A DNA stretch of 64,000 bases from AWTP1-13 sp963770295 (GTDB lineage: Bacteria; Pseudomonadota; Alphaproteobacteria; Rhizobiales; Hyphomicrobiaceae), in assembly GCA_963770295.1 (NCBI GenBank), contig CAVYPA010000015.1, positions 318,619 to 382,618 of the forward strand. Direction: 5' to 3'. Shown one piece after another: positions 54,764-64,000 of this stretch; positions within the stretch are counted from its first letter, which is position 1; the number at the start of each line of letters is the position of its first letter. Under the pieces are notes generated by a model, which saw nothing but the letters and a program-made list of their open reading frames with translations, did not search any database and was not told the origin of the DNA. The position numbers were made by a program, and so were the translations under genes.

Positions 54764-55070
54764 GACTACTGCCAAGCAGGATCAACCTGCAGGCGGTGCG
54801 CGGGCAGGCAAGCTTAGCGATGCTGCGTAGGAGTTGGTACAGGCGCCTTGCAAGGATCAATCTGTTTATCGTCGAAGCGCGCCAGCGCGTTGCGATGCCG
54901 AAAGCGCTTGTCTCCAACCTGGAACGAGGCACTCGCAATGCTCTAAGCGCAGCTACGTCGGTCCGAGGTGATGCCGCAGCTGCTTGAGGACGATTGCGAG
55001 GTCATCCTGGAGAAGATGCCGAGGTTCCCGTTGCCTACCCTACATCCTATCCGAGGTTGCTCAATCCTGA
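54764..55070 (+). pseudogene. Small helical protein, degenerate copy B
   Basis: Nearly identical DNA to the 34202-34512 segment, in opposite orientation relative to it. NLFIVEARQRVAMPKALVSN remains in one frame, but a 7-bp insertion, a 9-bp deletion and further single-base changes destroy the rest. Confidence 0.5.
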
Positions 55071-55207
55071 AATTCGAAATTGAAAATATCGACTGCCAGC
55101 TCTCATCAGCACGATGATCATCCGCTTTCGGGGTTTCGCCTGAGTGTTTTGCGGCCGCGCAACTGGCATTTGTTTCAAATCCGGGAATATCCGAAAGGAG
55201 TGATCAG

Positions 55208-55548
55208 ATGCGCTTACGAACAATTGCCGCCGCCTTGGTGGTCGCTGCGCCTCTTCTTGTCCTTGAAAGTCCATCAGTCGCAGCCTGTTGGGAGGGTAGG
55301 GGTTATGGCTATGCCGCTGCTGGTTATGCAGCCCCCCGTTATGGGTACATGAGCTACGGCTACTCTTCCCCGCCTACTACGGTGGCTACGGCGGCTATTA
55401 CGGTGGCTACGGTGGCTATGGCATAGCCCGCGGTATCGCACGCCGTAACATCAGACGTGCGGCCTACGGCGGTGTTGGCTACCGTGGTGGCATAGGCGTC
55501 CGCAGAGGCCTAGGCGTCGGCGTAGGCCGGGTTGGACGCTTTAGATAG
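55208..55548 (+). pseudogene. Gly/Tyr-rich secreted protein, copy B, frameshifted
   Basis: ATG at 55208 after AAAGGAG; TIAAALVVAAPLLVLESPSVAA signal and ACWEGRGYGYAAAGYAAPRY as in copy A. One C is lost in the run that is CCCCC in copy A (33743-34063 gene), so translation switches to TTVATAAITVATVAMA and stops at 55426. The original frame continues intact to 55548, including RGIARRNIRRAAYGG. Confidence 0.75.
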
Positions 55549-55566
55549 CTCGTATCACCAGAACTT

Positions 55567-55725
55567 CTAAGGCGGCGCCGGGTCCTCTTTGGGGGCCTCT
55601 ACAGGCGCCGCATTTGCGACTAAGGCGAGGAACGCCAACTGCGCCTCGTCCGATGCGCGCGTTCGCATTGAAGTGCGCCCCACCTTTGGGTCGATCAGGC
55701 ATAGCTCGCCGTCGAGGATCGCCAT
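55567..55725 (-). pseudogene. DNA ligase-type fragment, copy B
   Basis: AILDGELCLIDPK, then SDEAQLAFLALVANAAPVEA and PKEDPAPP. The first part is the ligase motif seen in copy A and the second is the same added tail. Copy A has one C fewer in GAGGCCCC, so the tails differ. Confidence 0.45.
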
Positions 55726-55890
55726 CGTTGTTGGCTTCGAGCCCGGATGGGAACGACCTTCTCCACCGCAAACTTGTTGATGCTCCGGATTTCCGCGCGC
55801 GCCTGATCAATCCCTGAAGGCTGGCAAATCGGCTTATCAGCCCTGCAATCAAGAGCTTTGTTCGATTTTGGACGATCCCTTCAGGATACC

Positions 55891-55904
55891 GTACGATAAC
55901 GTAC
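55891..55904. promoter_or_regulatory. GTACG-N4-CGTAC dyad, copy B
   Basis: Same 14-mer as 34694-34707, about 88 bp upstream of the second DUF6894-like gene. Confidence 0.35.
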
Positions 55905-55992
55905 TTCGAGACATTGATGCGGCACTAAATCAAGGTGCCGCGACGCGCCCGCTCTCCATCGCTCAAATGGCAAACATGCGCGGAGGCTTGCG

Positions 55993-56223
55993 ATGCCTCA
56001 CTATTACTTCCACGTGAGACGTGGCCAAATCACCTTACTAGACCATGAAGGCATCGTACTCGCCAATACCGCGCACGCTAAAGTGGAGGCAACACAGCGC
56101 GCGCAACAGGTCGTGAATGGGGACGCAATGAACGGAGCGTCAATGAACGAGGCGTCCGCCAACCGTGGGAGGATAATCGTTGCCGACGATAACTGGGAGA
56201 CCTTGTTTGAATTGCCGTTCTAG
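55993..56223 (+). CDS. DUF6894-like small protein, copy B
   Basis: 76 residues; ATG preceded by GCGGAGG. PHYYFHVRRGQITLLDHEGI, then a short NGDAMNGASMNEAS repeat region (two 15-bp units) and IIVADDNWETLFELPF. It is followed 25 bp on by the truncated coiled-coil gene. Confidence 0.75.
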   Translation: MPHYYFHVRRGQITLLDHEGIVLANTAHAKVEATQRAQQVVNGDAMNGASMNEASANRGRIIVADDNWETLFELPF

Positions 56224-56248
56224 GGCGCGAAAGGTGGTGCTTGGGTTG

Positions 56249-56416
56249 ATGACCAGGCACGACGAGCAATACAGCTGCAACAGCAGTCAAGTCTACGAGG
56301 CCGAGCGGCGCCTGGCGGGCCAACACATATTGATCGACCGGCTACGCGCCTCGGAGAATGATACCCGCTCGGCGTTGCGTCGGCGGCATTTCTTGCCATT
56401 AAAGCTCAGAGGTTAG
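56249..56416 (+). CDS. Small coiled-coil protein, truncated copy B
   Basis: 55 residues. TRHDEQYSCNSSQV and YEAERRLAGQHILIDRLRAS match copy A, but from about 56372 the DNA differs and the sequence ends LRRRHFLPLKLRG, losing the conserved EVMRDIL helix. It overlaps the 3' end of the convergent Crp-type gene. Probably non-functional. Confidence 0.55.
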   Translation: MTRHDEQYSCNSSQVYEAERRLAGQHILIDRLRASENDTRSALRRRHFLPLKLRG

Positions 56417-57068
56417 GTAGGCTCCGTTTGACTGCTTCTCCAGTCCTTTGCGATTGAGGATAAGGATGTTTCCCCTCTTCCTGGAAATGAGACGCTTTCG
56501 CTCCAGCGCCTGCAGAGCGATGGTCACGCCAGATCGGCGTACACCCAACATCAAAGACAGGAATTCGTGCGTGAGGGGCAATCGGTCACCGTCGAGTACG
56601 GCTACATTCGCCATCAATAGCCAACGCGCCAACCGCTCCTCGATTTTGCTCCGCCCGTTGGCTAGGGCCGTTGTAGTGGTCTGCACCAGGAAGGCATGAG
56701 CGTAGCGCAACGTCGCCCGGTGAAGCGTATTGCTGCGCTCGTCGGCCTCACGCAGCTTACCTGCTCTTATCCGCTGTCCTGTGCCGGCAGCCTGAATGTA
56801 AGTATCGTGAGACGCGCGCTGATACCCCATTACAATAGCCAATCCAGTCATGCCTTCGCGACCAATGATGCCAACCTCAATGCCCGGCTTGCCAGAACCG
56901 TCGGCGACTACTGAGGCAAAACCCGCCTCAATGAAATAGACATAATCGATGCGTCTATTTCGGCCCTCCAAGGGGCGATGGACGGGAAGATCGACCAAAT
57001 TCCAGGTGAGGCTCCAGCAAACCTATATCGGCTGGCGAAAGCCGTGACAGAATACGGTTCGGTGACAC
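56399..57068 (-). pseudogene. Crp/Fnr-family regulator, one frameshift
   Basis: GTG 57068 with AAGGA upstream begins SPNRILSRLSPADIGLLEPHLE; at about 56999 one extra T shifts the frame, and the second frame gives VDLPVHRPLEGRNRRIDYVY, EVGIIGREGMTGLAIVMG and the C-terminal helix-turn-helix LTHEFLSLMLGVRRSGVTIAL. Fused, it is about 222 residues, normal for this rhizobial group. No Fnr-type Cys cluster, so the signal is not Fe-S. Confidence 0.8.
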
Positions 57069-57499
57069 GGGCCGGTCCTTGGCGCAGCTGAGCGCGAACT
57101 GCCAAGGTGGACGGCCTATTTGATATCGGCCGAGATGACCCGAGCCGTCGATCAATCCCCAAAGGGGCGCAGCAAGCGTGATGATCGGCTAAGTTTGAGG
57201 CCAAGTGCGCGTAGCGAGAACGAGCTTGGTGCTGCGTATCAGATGAGCCTATACCCACCGACCGATTTAGTACAGCCCCACCTCTAGCGTTGCCTCATTG
57301 AGGCTGCAGTACTTTGCGACCTGCCTTGTCGGTGGCGTCGCGGGTGCAAGCTCCTCTGTTCCGCGGCCGGCCCACAGTGCCATGGTGGACCTGGACGTTT
57401 TGGCAATCGCCCGGCCGTCTCCAGCCGTGGCAGCCGCATGATAGGCATGTCGGATGTGGTCATAAGCGTCGAAGCATTTTTGTCTGATAGCGGAGCGAA
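57069..57499. other. Intergenic, no supported gene
   Basis: About 430 bases of weak frames between a broken regulator and a RusA remnant. Confidence 0.3.
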
Positions 57500-57716
57500 C
57501 CAGATCAATTGCCGCCGGCCGCCCCGATCGGCGCCGGCGCGACCTCGATACATTGCCACCAAGGCGCTGCACGATCTTCTCGTCGCGCACCAGGTGATCG
57601 AGGATGATTCGCGGGTCGCGTCCATCACCGCGAGCTGGGACAGCGCGGCGCCGGCCAACGGTCGAAATCAAGACGCCAAATGGCGGCTTGAAATCACCAT
57701 CGCCGCGGCGAACTGA
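57500..57716 (+). pseudogene. RusA-type Holliday junction nuclease remnant
   Basis: RRRRDLDT in one frame, then KALHDLLVAHQVIEDDSRVASITASWD in another match the Asp-rich centre of RusA (D-x-D-N...LLDAL...GVIxDDxxV). Phage-type gene, incomplete and shifted. Confidence 0.45.
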
Positions 57717-57743
57717 TCAATCAACCTCTAGAAGGACACCGTC

Positions 57744-58030
57744 ATGAGCTTCGGCAAAAAAGTCGAAGTGGCCGTGCGCGCGCTACAGAGCGAGGGCAAG
57801 CTGCCGCCCGGCTTGCGCGCAGTCGAGCCGCAACAAGCGCGTCCTCGAAAAATTGGTAGAGCTTGGCCATAGTCGTGCCGAGCTCCCGAGGGCGGAGTTG
57901 GCCCCATCATCTCGGCCGCCACTTCGCGGTGGTCGCGGCAACGCGCTCCGATTGCACCGTTTGCGCGACGGATTTCGGCCAAATCTACCGCATCGATTTA
58001 CACTGGCGCGACGGGCTAGGCGCAAGTTGA
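57744..58030 (+). pseudogene. Hypothetical protein, frameshifted
   Basis: ATG 57744 (AGAAGGAC upstream): KKVEVAVRALQSEGKLPPGL, then other frames give NKRVLEKLVELGHSRAEL and AATRSDCTVCATDFGQIYRI to a stop at 58030. The pieces look like one protein of about 95 residues. Function unknown. Confidence 0.38.
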
Positions 58031-58175
58031 GGTGAACCTGAATGGAGACTAGGTGGGTCGCCGCCGCACCAGTTAGCGACAGCAGTAGCCGTCGCAGCGT
58101 TCACCGGCCGGGGCACCGGCGACCAAACGCCGCTCAATTGGCGATGGAACATCACCGCCCTGTCGGCCGGCTCCA

Positions 58176-58449
58176 TCACGGTCTATCTCGGCTAAGCACT
58201 TCACCACGACTTTGCACCAGTTCCTGCAGCTTGAAGCGCGCCGCTTCACCGCATGCCCACTTCTGTCCCTTGGGTCGCGTGCAAGTCTGATTGGCTTCGA
58301 AGGCGTCGATGCCGTGTCGCAGAATGTCATGGCCAGCGATCAAGGTCATCGCGGTCCCCGGCGGACGCGCAAAGTTTCTCTTGAGCAAAGGCTGGCTGGC
58401 TCAGGATCAAACTAGCCGCGACCAGCACCAGTGCCGTGACGATGTTCAC
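58176..58449 (-). pseudogene. Staphylococcal nuclease-like exported protein, frameshifted
   Basis: GTG 58449 after GGGAG; signal NIVTALVLVAASLILSQPAFAQ. The frame then shifts, giving AGHDILRHGIDAFEANQTC and KWACGEAARFKLQELVQS, as in thermonuclease-family proteins (GVDAPE.xxTC...G.xAxxxL). Dead: the catalytic Arg region is missing. Confidence 0.6.
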
Positions 58450-58747
58450 CTGCGGTCTCCCGGTTAGTCGCTGCAAAATTTCGCCCAACTCGGATCTACA
58501 CCCAAATCGCCAGAGTGCTGAAAGCGATCGGTACCCGGCGACACGTTTGAGCCCGCCCTGGCTGGTGGGATGGCGCCCTAACCCTACCCGACCGGACCGT
58601 GGCAAAAATGCCAAGGAGGGAGGCCGTCAAAGGAGCTGTTCGGGGAAAGAACTTGTCCCTGTAGTTGCTCAAGGTTTTACAATTTCTAATGGGAATGCCT
58701 CGCTGCGGGCGACGTGCACCCTCGAACGCACGCATTCCCTGGGAGGA

Positions 58748-58769
58748 GCGCCGTCCAGACGGCGCTTTT
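58748..58769 (+). terminator. Probable intrinsic terminator
   Basis: GCGCCGTC/GACGGCGC stem with a 2-base loop, then TTTT. The loop is short, so the end pairs may open. No clear gene ends just before it on the plus strand. Confidence 0.55.
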
Positions 58770-58809
58770 CCCTTTGATGGAGGCCTATCTTGGTCCGCCG
58801 GCTGACCTG

Positions 58810-59093
58810 ATGATCAGCTCAGAAGAAGCTAGGAGAGAGTCGCGGGAAGTATCTGGACTTCTGGGAGGGGATACCGGCGTGGCTACCGCTGGCACAATTG
58901 TCTTTGAGGTCAAGATCGCTGTCGACATAGTGCTTGCGGAAGATGGCAAATATTACGTCGACGCAAGCACTGCAAAGGGTGACGTGGTGCATGGCTATGG
59001 ACTGAGGGGCCGTTCGATACCGAGGCGAAGGCGAGGGAGAACCTGCAGTGGCACTTTGCGGTGCCGGTAATGGAGAAGCTACAGGCGCCCTAG
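58810..59093 (+). pseudogene. Hypothetical protein, frameshifted
   Basis: MISSEEARRESREVSGLLGG and VFEVKIAVDIVLAEDGKYYV, then near 59003 the frame shifts to PFDTEAKARENLQWHFAVPV. Restored about 94 residues. Looks like a small cytoplasmic protein of unknown role. Confidence 0.5.
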
Positions 59094-59180
59094 AACCGCG
59101 CCTGGTGAAAAAGGGCGGTATTCCGACCCGCGTCATGCGCGGCCAGACCCGTCGATGAGGGATTTGGGGGAGGGACGTTA

Positions 59181-59330
59181 GTGAACTGGATATTCGCTCT
59201 ACCGATAACCCTGGCGATCGGCTTGGTGCTCGTGCACATACTTGCCGGTGGTGAGGTGGCCTTGTTCTTGGATCAGCTCGTGGTTGCCGGCATTCTAGCC
59301 TTCGGTATCGTTAGAGCTTTCTTCGCATAG
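59181..59330 (+). CDS. Small membrane protein (49 residues)
   Basis: GTG at 59181 with GGGGGAGGG upstream; two hydrophobic segments (IFALPITLAIGLVLVHILAG and LVVAGILAFGIVRAFF). Function unknown. Confidence 0.5.
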   Translation: MNWIFALPITLAIGLVLVHILAGGEVALFLDQLVVAGILAFGIVRAFFA

Positions 59331-59348
59331 TCGGCCATTTCAGTGTGT

Positions 59349-59570
59349 TTATCGCCTCTTGATGTGACTTGCGAGCCTAGCCAGTCGTTCGCTACGCTGC
59401 TCAGCCAGGAGCCTGTAAGCCTTCGCAATGGACAGCATATGCCACCGGGCTTCTGGATCGCGCATTGCACCGGCGATCCCAAGGGCCTCAGTCTGAAGCA
59501 ATCGCCACTTTACGGCCCACCGCCCAGCCTGCGCGATCTCGCGTTCAATTAGTCTGAAATCCCTCGACAC
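59349..59570 (-). CDS. Small helical protein, 73 residues
   Basis: GTG 59570. SRDFRLIEREIAQAGRWAVK and MRDPEARWHMLSIAKAYRLL, then an Arg/Leu-rich end. Predicted all-helical and soluble. Family not known to me. Confidence 0.58.
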   Translation of the reverse strand: MSRDFRLIEREIAQAGRWAVKWRLLQTEALGIAGAMRDPEARWHMLSIAKAYRLLAEQRSERLARLASHIKRR

Positions 59571-60081
59571 GGCGCAGACCCCTCGGCTAGGTCCCGCACC
59601 CCCACCGCCCCAGGTGGAACTTTAGAAGACCGCTGTGGTTCCGTGTCGCATTACGTGTTTCCCCGGATATTGCATTGGCCCGCCGGGACCACAGAGCCAG
59701 GACGCGAGAAACGTAAGAAAGCCTTTCGCTGACTTTCGCTGACTTACCTAGACTGCATGAAGGGGCGAGGTAGCCTTGGGCCGGCATTAAACCTCAATGG
59801 AATTGTCCAGGCGGTTTGAGGACTCGACCTGCAAGGACCGATGGAGTGCGGCCATTGGGCAGCGCGAAGTGGACACGATGATCCGCCTGGCCAACGCCGA
59901 CGCAAGGGCGTTGACGCGTGAGCGTTTGATTTTCGTAACGCCGCTAATTAGCCCTGATGCAGGAGGGTAGACCGCGCTAGTGTGCTGGTTTGCACTGGCG
60001 CGGGGACAGTTTGATTGGAGCGTTCAGGGCTGACGGTCATGACCACGGAACGCGCATTGCTGGTAATGATGTTTGGGCTCC
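59571..60081. other. Intergenic upstream of the IS630 element
   Basis: About 510 bases with no supported gene. Contains a short direct duplication, GCTGACTTTCGCTGACTT, near 59731-59748. Confidence 0.35.
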
Positions 60082-61296
60082 TAGTGTCCCGTTTGCAAAT
60101 TTTCTCAGCCGGCTGCCCGGCGTTATGATTTCGTCTGACCTAGGCCGTGATTCGGAAGATCAGGGATGGCATGTCGGGCAACGAAGGCCAGCAAGATCAT
60201 ACTCAGTAAGGACGAGCGCGACTATCTGGAGCGTCTGGTGCGGCGTCGCAAGGTTTTACGCGGGCATGCGCAGAGGGCCGAGATCGTGCTGGGTGCCGCA
60301 GAAGGGCTGAACAGACCGTGCAATAGCGGACGCTGTTGGTGTCACCCGCCAGACCGTCCGCACGTGGCGCGAGCGCTTTGCCAAACATCGCCTCGATGGC
60401 CTCGATGACGAGCCCCGACGTGGCGCGCCACGCAAGATCGGGGACGACCGGATCGACCGAGGTGGTGACGCAGGACGCTGGAGACGATGCCCGGGGCCGC
60501 GACGCACTGGAGCACGCGCAGCGATGGCGAAGGCGTCGGGCCTGTCGGTCTCGACCGTGCATCGCATTTGGCGCGCCTTCTCCTTGCAGCCGCATCGCAG
60601 CGAGACGTTCAAGCTGTCGAGCGATCCGCTGTTTGTCGAGAAGGTGCGCGACATTGTGGGGCTTTATCTCGACCCGCCGGACGCGCGCTGGTATTTGCGT
60701 CGATGAGAAGTCGCAGATCCAGGCGCTCGATCGCACCCAGCCGCTGCTGCCGATGCGACCGGGCAGGTCGAGCGGCGCACGCACGACTACGAACGTCACG
60801 GCCCACGACGCGCGTTGTTCGCTGCGGTGACCAGGAACGATGAAGCCGGTACGTGATCGGCCAGTGCATGTCGCGCCATCGTGCGGCGGAGTTTTGACGC
60901 TTTCTCGACGCCTCGAGCGCAACGTGCCCGACGGACCTCGACGTCCACGTCATCATGGACAATGCGTCGAGTCACAAGACGCTGCTGATCCGCGACTGGT
61001 TCGCCAAGCGTCCAACTGGCATCCCCACTTCACGCCCGACGTCCTCGTCCTGGTTCAATCAGGTCGAGCGCTTCTTCGCGTTGTTGCCGACAGCAGATCA
61101 AACGCGGCGCTCACCGATCGATCAAAGAGCTGACGCGGCCATCGCGCCTTTATCGATGCAACGTAACGCCGTCCCAAGCCCTTCCGCTGGACCAAGACGG
61201 CCGACGACATTCTCGCTTCGATTGCTCGGTTCTGCCGCCGCACTCTCGACGCCTATGCGCCAAGCGGATAACAACTTCCAAATCGGGGCACTCTGA
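60082..61296 (+). mobile_element. IS630-family element with inactivated transposase
   Basis: Size about 1.2 kb. Reading frames switch many times, but ordered pieces match an IS630 transposase: GVTRQTVRTWRERFAKH (helix-turn-helix), LSVSTVHRIWRAFSLQPH, VDEKSQIQALDRTQPLLP (first Asp), VIMDNASSHKT (second Asp), HFTP, NQVERFFA (Glu). Imperfect ends AGTGTCCCGTTTG (60083-60096) and CAAATCGGGGCACT (61279-61292) are inverted relative to each other. A TA target is visible at the left end only. Dead copy. Confidence 0.8.
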
Positions 61297-61508
61297 TGTC
61301 CCAAGTCAAGAACAATGCACGCGGTTGTCCCTCTCCGCGCGCGCCAGCGTGAAGTTGGATGGATCGTGCAGAGGAGAGGGCGGGACCTAAAGACGTCAGT
61401 GAGCAAGCTCTGATGCGCGGGTTGGATACCGCATTTCCGTTTGTACTGACCAGCCCGCCACCGCCGGCGAGTGCCAGGTACGGCGGCGCCTTGTAGGAGG
61501 AGGAAGCG
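61297..61508. other. Promoter region of the rhodanese gene
   Basis: No gene; short stretch between the IS630 end and the rhodanese gene. Confidence 0.35.
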
Positions 61509-63111
61509 ATGTCTGGTTCGATCAAGCGCATCGACGCGCGGGCCCTCAAGGCGGCGCTGCACGACGGGCTCGAAATCGCTCTCCTCGATGCCCGCGAGGA
61601 GCTGACGTTCGGGGAGCGCCACATCCTCATGGCTGCGTGCATGCCGTTGGGACGCATCGAGGTGCTGGCCGACGACATGGTGCCGCGACGCCAGACACGC
61701 GTTGTGTGGTGTGACGACGGCGGAGGCTTAGGCGAGCGGGCCGCCCAGCGGATGGCCGACCTCGGCTATTCGGACGTGTCGGTCCTTGACGGCGGCATCG
61801 CCGCCTGGGAGAGCGCCGGCTTTCGCATCTACAGCGGCGTGCACGTGCCGAGCAAGGCGTTCGCCGAGGTTGTCGAGCACGATCTCGGCACGCCCTGGAT
61901 CACTGCCACCGAGCTCAAGGCGCTGATCGATGCCGGCCGGGACATCGCCGTCTTCGACAGTCGCTCGTTCGCCGAGTACCACAGCAACTCCATTCCGACC
62001 GCCGTCAGCGTCCCTGGCGCCGAACTGGTCTACCGCTTTAAGGATCTGGTGCCGTCGCCGAGCACGATGGTGATCGTCAACTGCGGCGGTCGTACGCGCA
62101 GCATCATAGGCGCCCAGTCGCTAATCAATGCCGGCGTTCCCAACAAGGTCGTCTCGTTGAAGGACGGCACCATGGCCTGGCATCTCGCGGGCTTCCAGGT
62201 CACCCAGGGCGCTGACCGGAAGCCGCCCGAGGTCTCACCAGCGTCCGCCGAAGCCGCGCGCCGATCGGTCGAGCGCATCGCCCGCGGTTTGCACATTCCG
62301 CGCATCGATCGCCACACGCTCGCAGCATGGCGCGCCGAGAGCGACAGGCGCTCGCTCTATGTGCTCGACGTGCGCACACCCGAGGAGTACGAGGCCGGTC
62401 ATGTGACGGGTATTCGGTCGGCGCCAGGCGGGCAGCTGGTGCAGGAGACCGACAACTATCTCGCCACCTGGGGCGCCCGCGTCGTGCTCGCCGACACGGA
62501 CGGCGTGCGCGCCGTCATGACGGCATCCTGGCTCAAGCAGATGGGTTGGGACGACGTGGCCGTCATCAGGCTCGAGGATGTACCCGGAAGCCGGGTGACC
62601 GGTCCTCACCGCCCTCGCGCGCTCGGCCTCGAGCGTGCGCAGGTTGCCACAATCAGCCCCATCGAGTTGAAGCGGCGGCTCGATGCGGGCACAGTTACGC
62701 TCATCGATCTCGAGTATTCGAAACTCTACCGAAATGGCCACATCCCGGGGGCCTGGTTCGCAACGCGCACGCGGCTTGGCAGCGGCGCTCGAGAAGCTGC
62801 GACCTGCGGAAAGCATCGTGCTCACGTCGCCCGACGGTGACCTCGCACGTGTCGCGGCGGCGGAGCTCGCTCGAGCGACCGCGCTGCCCGTTTCACGCTC
62901 GAAGGCGGGACACGTGCTTGGAGCGCGGCTGGCTATCCTCTCGCGAAGGAGCCGATCGAATGGCCGAAACGCCGGACGATGTCTGGCTTCCGGCTCGAGA
63001 GCGGGCGGCGATCGCGAGAGCGCCATGCGCGCCTACCTCGCTTGGGAAATCGACCTCGTGAACCAGATGGCGACGGACGACGACCAACGATTCAAGGTGG
63101 TGAAGGTCTGA
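61509..63111 (+). pseudogene. Four-domain rhodanese protein with frameshifted C-terminus
   Basis: ATG 61509 with AGGAGGAGG. Tandem rhodanese domains begin near residues 5, 135, 265 and 380: domain 1 has RVVWCDDGG, domain 2 has VIVNCGGRTRS with the active Cys, domain 3 has VVLADTDGVRA and domain 4 IVLTSPDGDLA, neither with a Cys. Domains 1-3 are open; from about 62775 the frame changes four times (RPAESIV, TLEGGTRAWSAAGYPLAK, RMAETPDDVWL, AMRAYLAWEIDLVNQMATDD) to a stop at 63111. A protein from the first frame would stop in domain 4. Sulfur transfer is the family role. Confidence 0.85.
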
Positions 63112-63166
63112 GCAGGACAGATGACCAAGGCGTGATGGATCCGATGGAGTGGAGCGAGAGAGTCTC

Positions 63167-63568
63167 ATGACCAGCATCGTTGGCACCTGGCGCCTTGTGC
63201 GCGCCGAAGCATTCGACGCGAACGGTAAGCCGCAGCCCGCTCCCTATGGCGGCGCGCCGATAGGCCGCGTCATGTTCACGAGCAGCGGTCGCATGATGGC
63301 TATGACGGGTGATGGCCGCCAGGGGGCGCACGCTGACCAGGTCCGCGAGTACAATACTTACGCTGGCACCTACACATTTGACGGCAAGCGGCTCACCACC
63401 CGCGTCAATTCCTGCTCCAATCCTGCCTATATGGGCACCGAGCAAGTGCGCGAGGTCAGCCACGAGGGCGGGCTGATGGTGCTGCGGCCGCCAGTGCGCG
63501 CCTACGTGGGCCGCCCGCCCGAGCAGCGCGTTCTTTACTGGGAGAGGATTTCGGATATTGACGGATGA
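63167..63568 (+). CDS. Lipocalin-like domain protein
   Basis: 133 residues, start 63167. SIVGTWRLVRAEAFDANGKP, GRVMFTSSGRMMAMTGDG and TYAGTYTFDGKRL are the beta-barrel pattern of the lipocalin-like domain (PF13924). No signal peptide. It follows the rhodanese gene and may be co-transcribed. Ligand unknown. Confidence 0.86.
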   Translation: MTSIVGTWRLVRAEAFDANGKPQPAPYGGAPIGRVMFTSSGRMMAMTGDGRQGAHADQVREYNTYAGTYTFDGKRLTTRVNSCSNPAYMGTEQVREVSHEGGLMVLRPPVRAYVGRPPEQRVLYWERISDIDG

Positions 63569-64000
63569 CGACACTACGCTGGTGAGAGCGCTTTGAGTGC
63601 AGGGCGCCTGCAAAGCCGGTGATCGCACGCCTGTGCCGGCACGGTGACCCTCGGCCGTCGAGCCGACCAAGCAGCGCGCCAGCCCACAAGTCTGCGTCGA
63701 GATTATACACGGAGACGTGGCGTGCTTCACAGTCGATGAGAAGCAAGGGGAGAGGTCGATGTCTGCTTTTTTTACCGGTCGCCACCTGGTGAAAAGTGAG
63801 GTGCCAATCAATACAATTTGTGTGCAGGATCAGGCTCACCCCGGAGGGAAAAGTAAGCTTGAACCGCCGTTTAGGCAAACCGGGATCCGAACCGGTGCCC
63901 AGAGCAGTGTTCTGCCGCCAGCTGCTAACAGTGAGGGGGCACCCCTCTCCGAGCGTGGATGACGCCGCGTCACGGACAGCGATGGCGGCACGCTCAACCA
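63569..64000. other. Window end, no supported gene
   Basis: About 430 bases. A weak plus-strand frame at 63760 (MSAFFTGRHLVKSEVPIN) has no recognisable domain. A tRNA-like string near 63880-63950 was considered and rejected. Confidence 0.3.

Noticed and set aside
63870..63955. tRNA-like string near the window end
   Set aside because: Part of a T-loop-like GGATCCGAACC is visible but no full cloverleaf or acceptor stem could be formed.

Overview
The window looks like chromosomal DNA of a high-GC alphaproteobacterium of the Bradyrhizobium/Rhodopseudomonas type (Hyphomicrobiales). This is inferred from the families present: an HWE-type PAS histidine kinase, a COG3904-type ClpP-like periplasmic protein, DUF6894-like small proteins, an xoxF/G/J-like PQQ dehydrogenase operon, and many small secreted or membrane proteins of unknown function. 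I saw no rRNA, convincing tRNA, CRISPR array, origin or intact phage. Intact metabolic genes alternate with many broken genes and worn IS remnants, so the window reads as a mosaic of maintained operons and decaying accessory DNA.

Layout. 1-5.9 kb: the end of a PLP aminotransferase, a PhzF-family gene, integrase and IS110 fragments, a ClpP-like exported protein, small exported proteins, and a response-regulator fragment abutting a luciferase-like monooxygenase fragment. 6.2-8.8 kb: a Rieske protein followed by a PQQ dehydrogenase. 8.8-14.6 kb: ferredoxin, cyclase and metallo-beta-lactamase fragments, glutaminase, a frameshifted DUF4344-like metallopeptidase, and a membrane protein with a 15-bp minisatellite. 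14.6-19.4 kb: a catabolic operon of one Rieske ferredoxin and two amidohydrolases, followed by a frameshifted gamma-glutamyltransferase. 19.6-26.8 kb: an arsenic-type island (arsR-arsC-aqpS; second arsR plus flavoprotein; three MFS carriers). 26.9-32 kb: amino-acid or dicarboxylate uptake genes, two of them broken, and an XRE regulator. 33.3-35.7 kb and 54.2-56.4 kb: two copies of one module (DNA-ligase fragment, Gly/Tyr-rich secreted protein, small helical protein, DUF6894-like protein, coiled-coil protein), with the central segment inverted between copies. 36-45 kb: small membrane proteins, a terminator, a large caspase-FGE fusion, an SRAP fragment, an HWE sensor kinase and a GFA-family protein. 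45.5-48.4 kb: the xoxF/G/J-like operon. 48.9-52.1 kb: broken LysR, CoA-transferase and a full-length but shattered malate synthase G. 56.4-64 kb: a frameshifted Crp-type regulator, RusA-like and nuclease remnants, a dead IS630 element, a four-domain rhodanese protein with a broken C-terminus and a lipocalin-like protein.

How the genes work together. Two separate periplasmic PQQ dehydrogenases both carry the Asp-X-Asp signature associated with lanthanide-dependent enzymes. One is paired with cytochrome c and an XoxJ-like protein; the other is paired only with a Rieske protein, which is the more unusual arrangement. The arsenic island has a near-perfect operator palindrome at its arsR start and a second divergent arsR/MFS control region. 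The Rieske/amidohydrolase pair probably forms one transcription unit for breakdown of an unidentified cyclic or aromatic substrate. Many gene breaks are single-base gains or losses in short homopolymers. They are very unevenly distributed (a 2.2-kb kinase intact, a 2.2-kb malate synthase with many breaks), which argues for real decay in places, although sequencing error cannot be excluded without reads.
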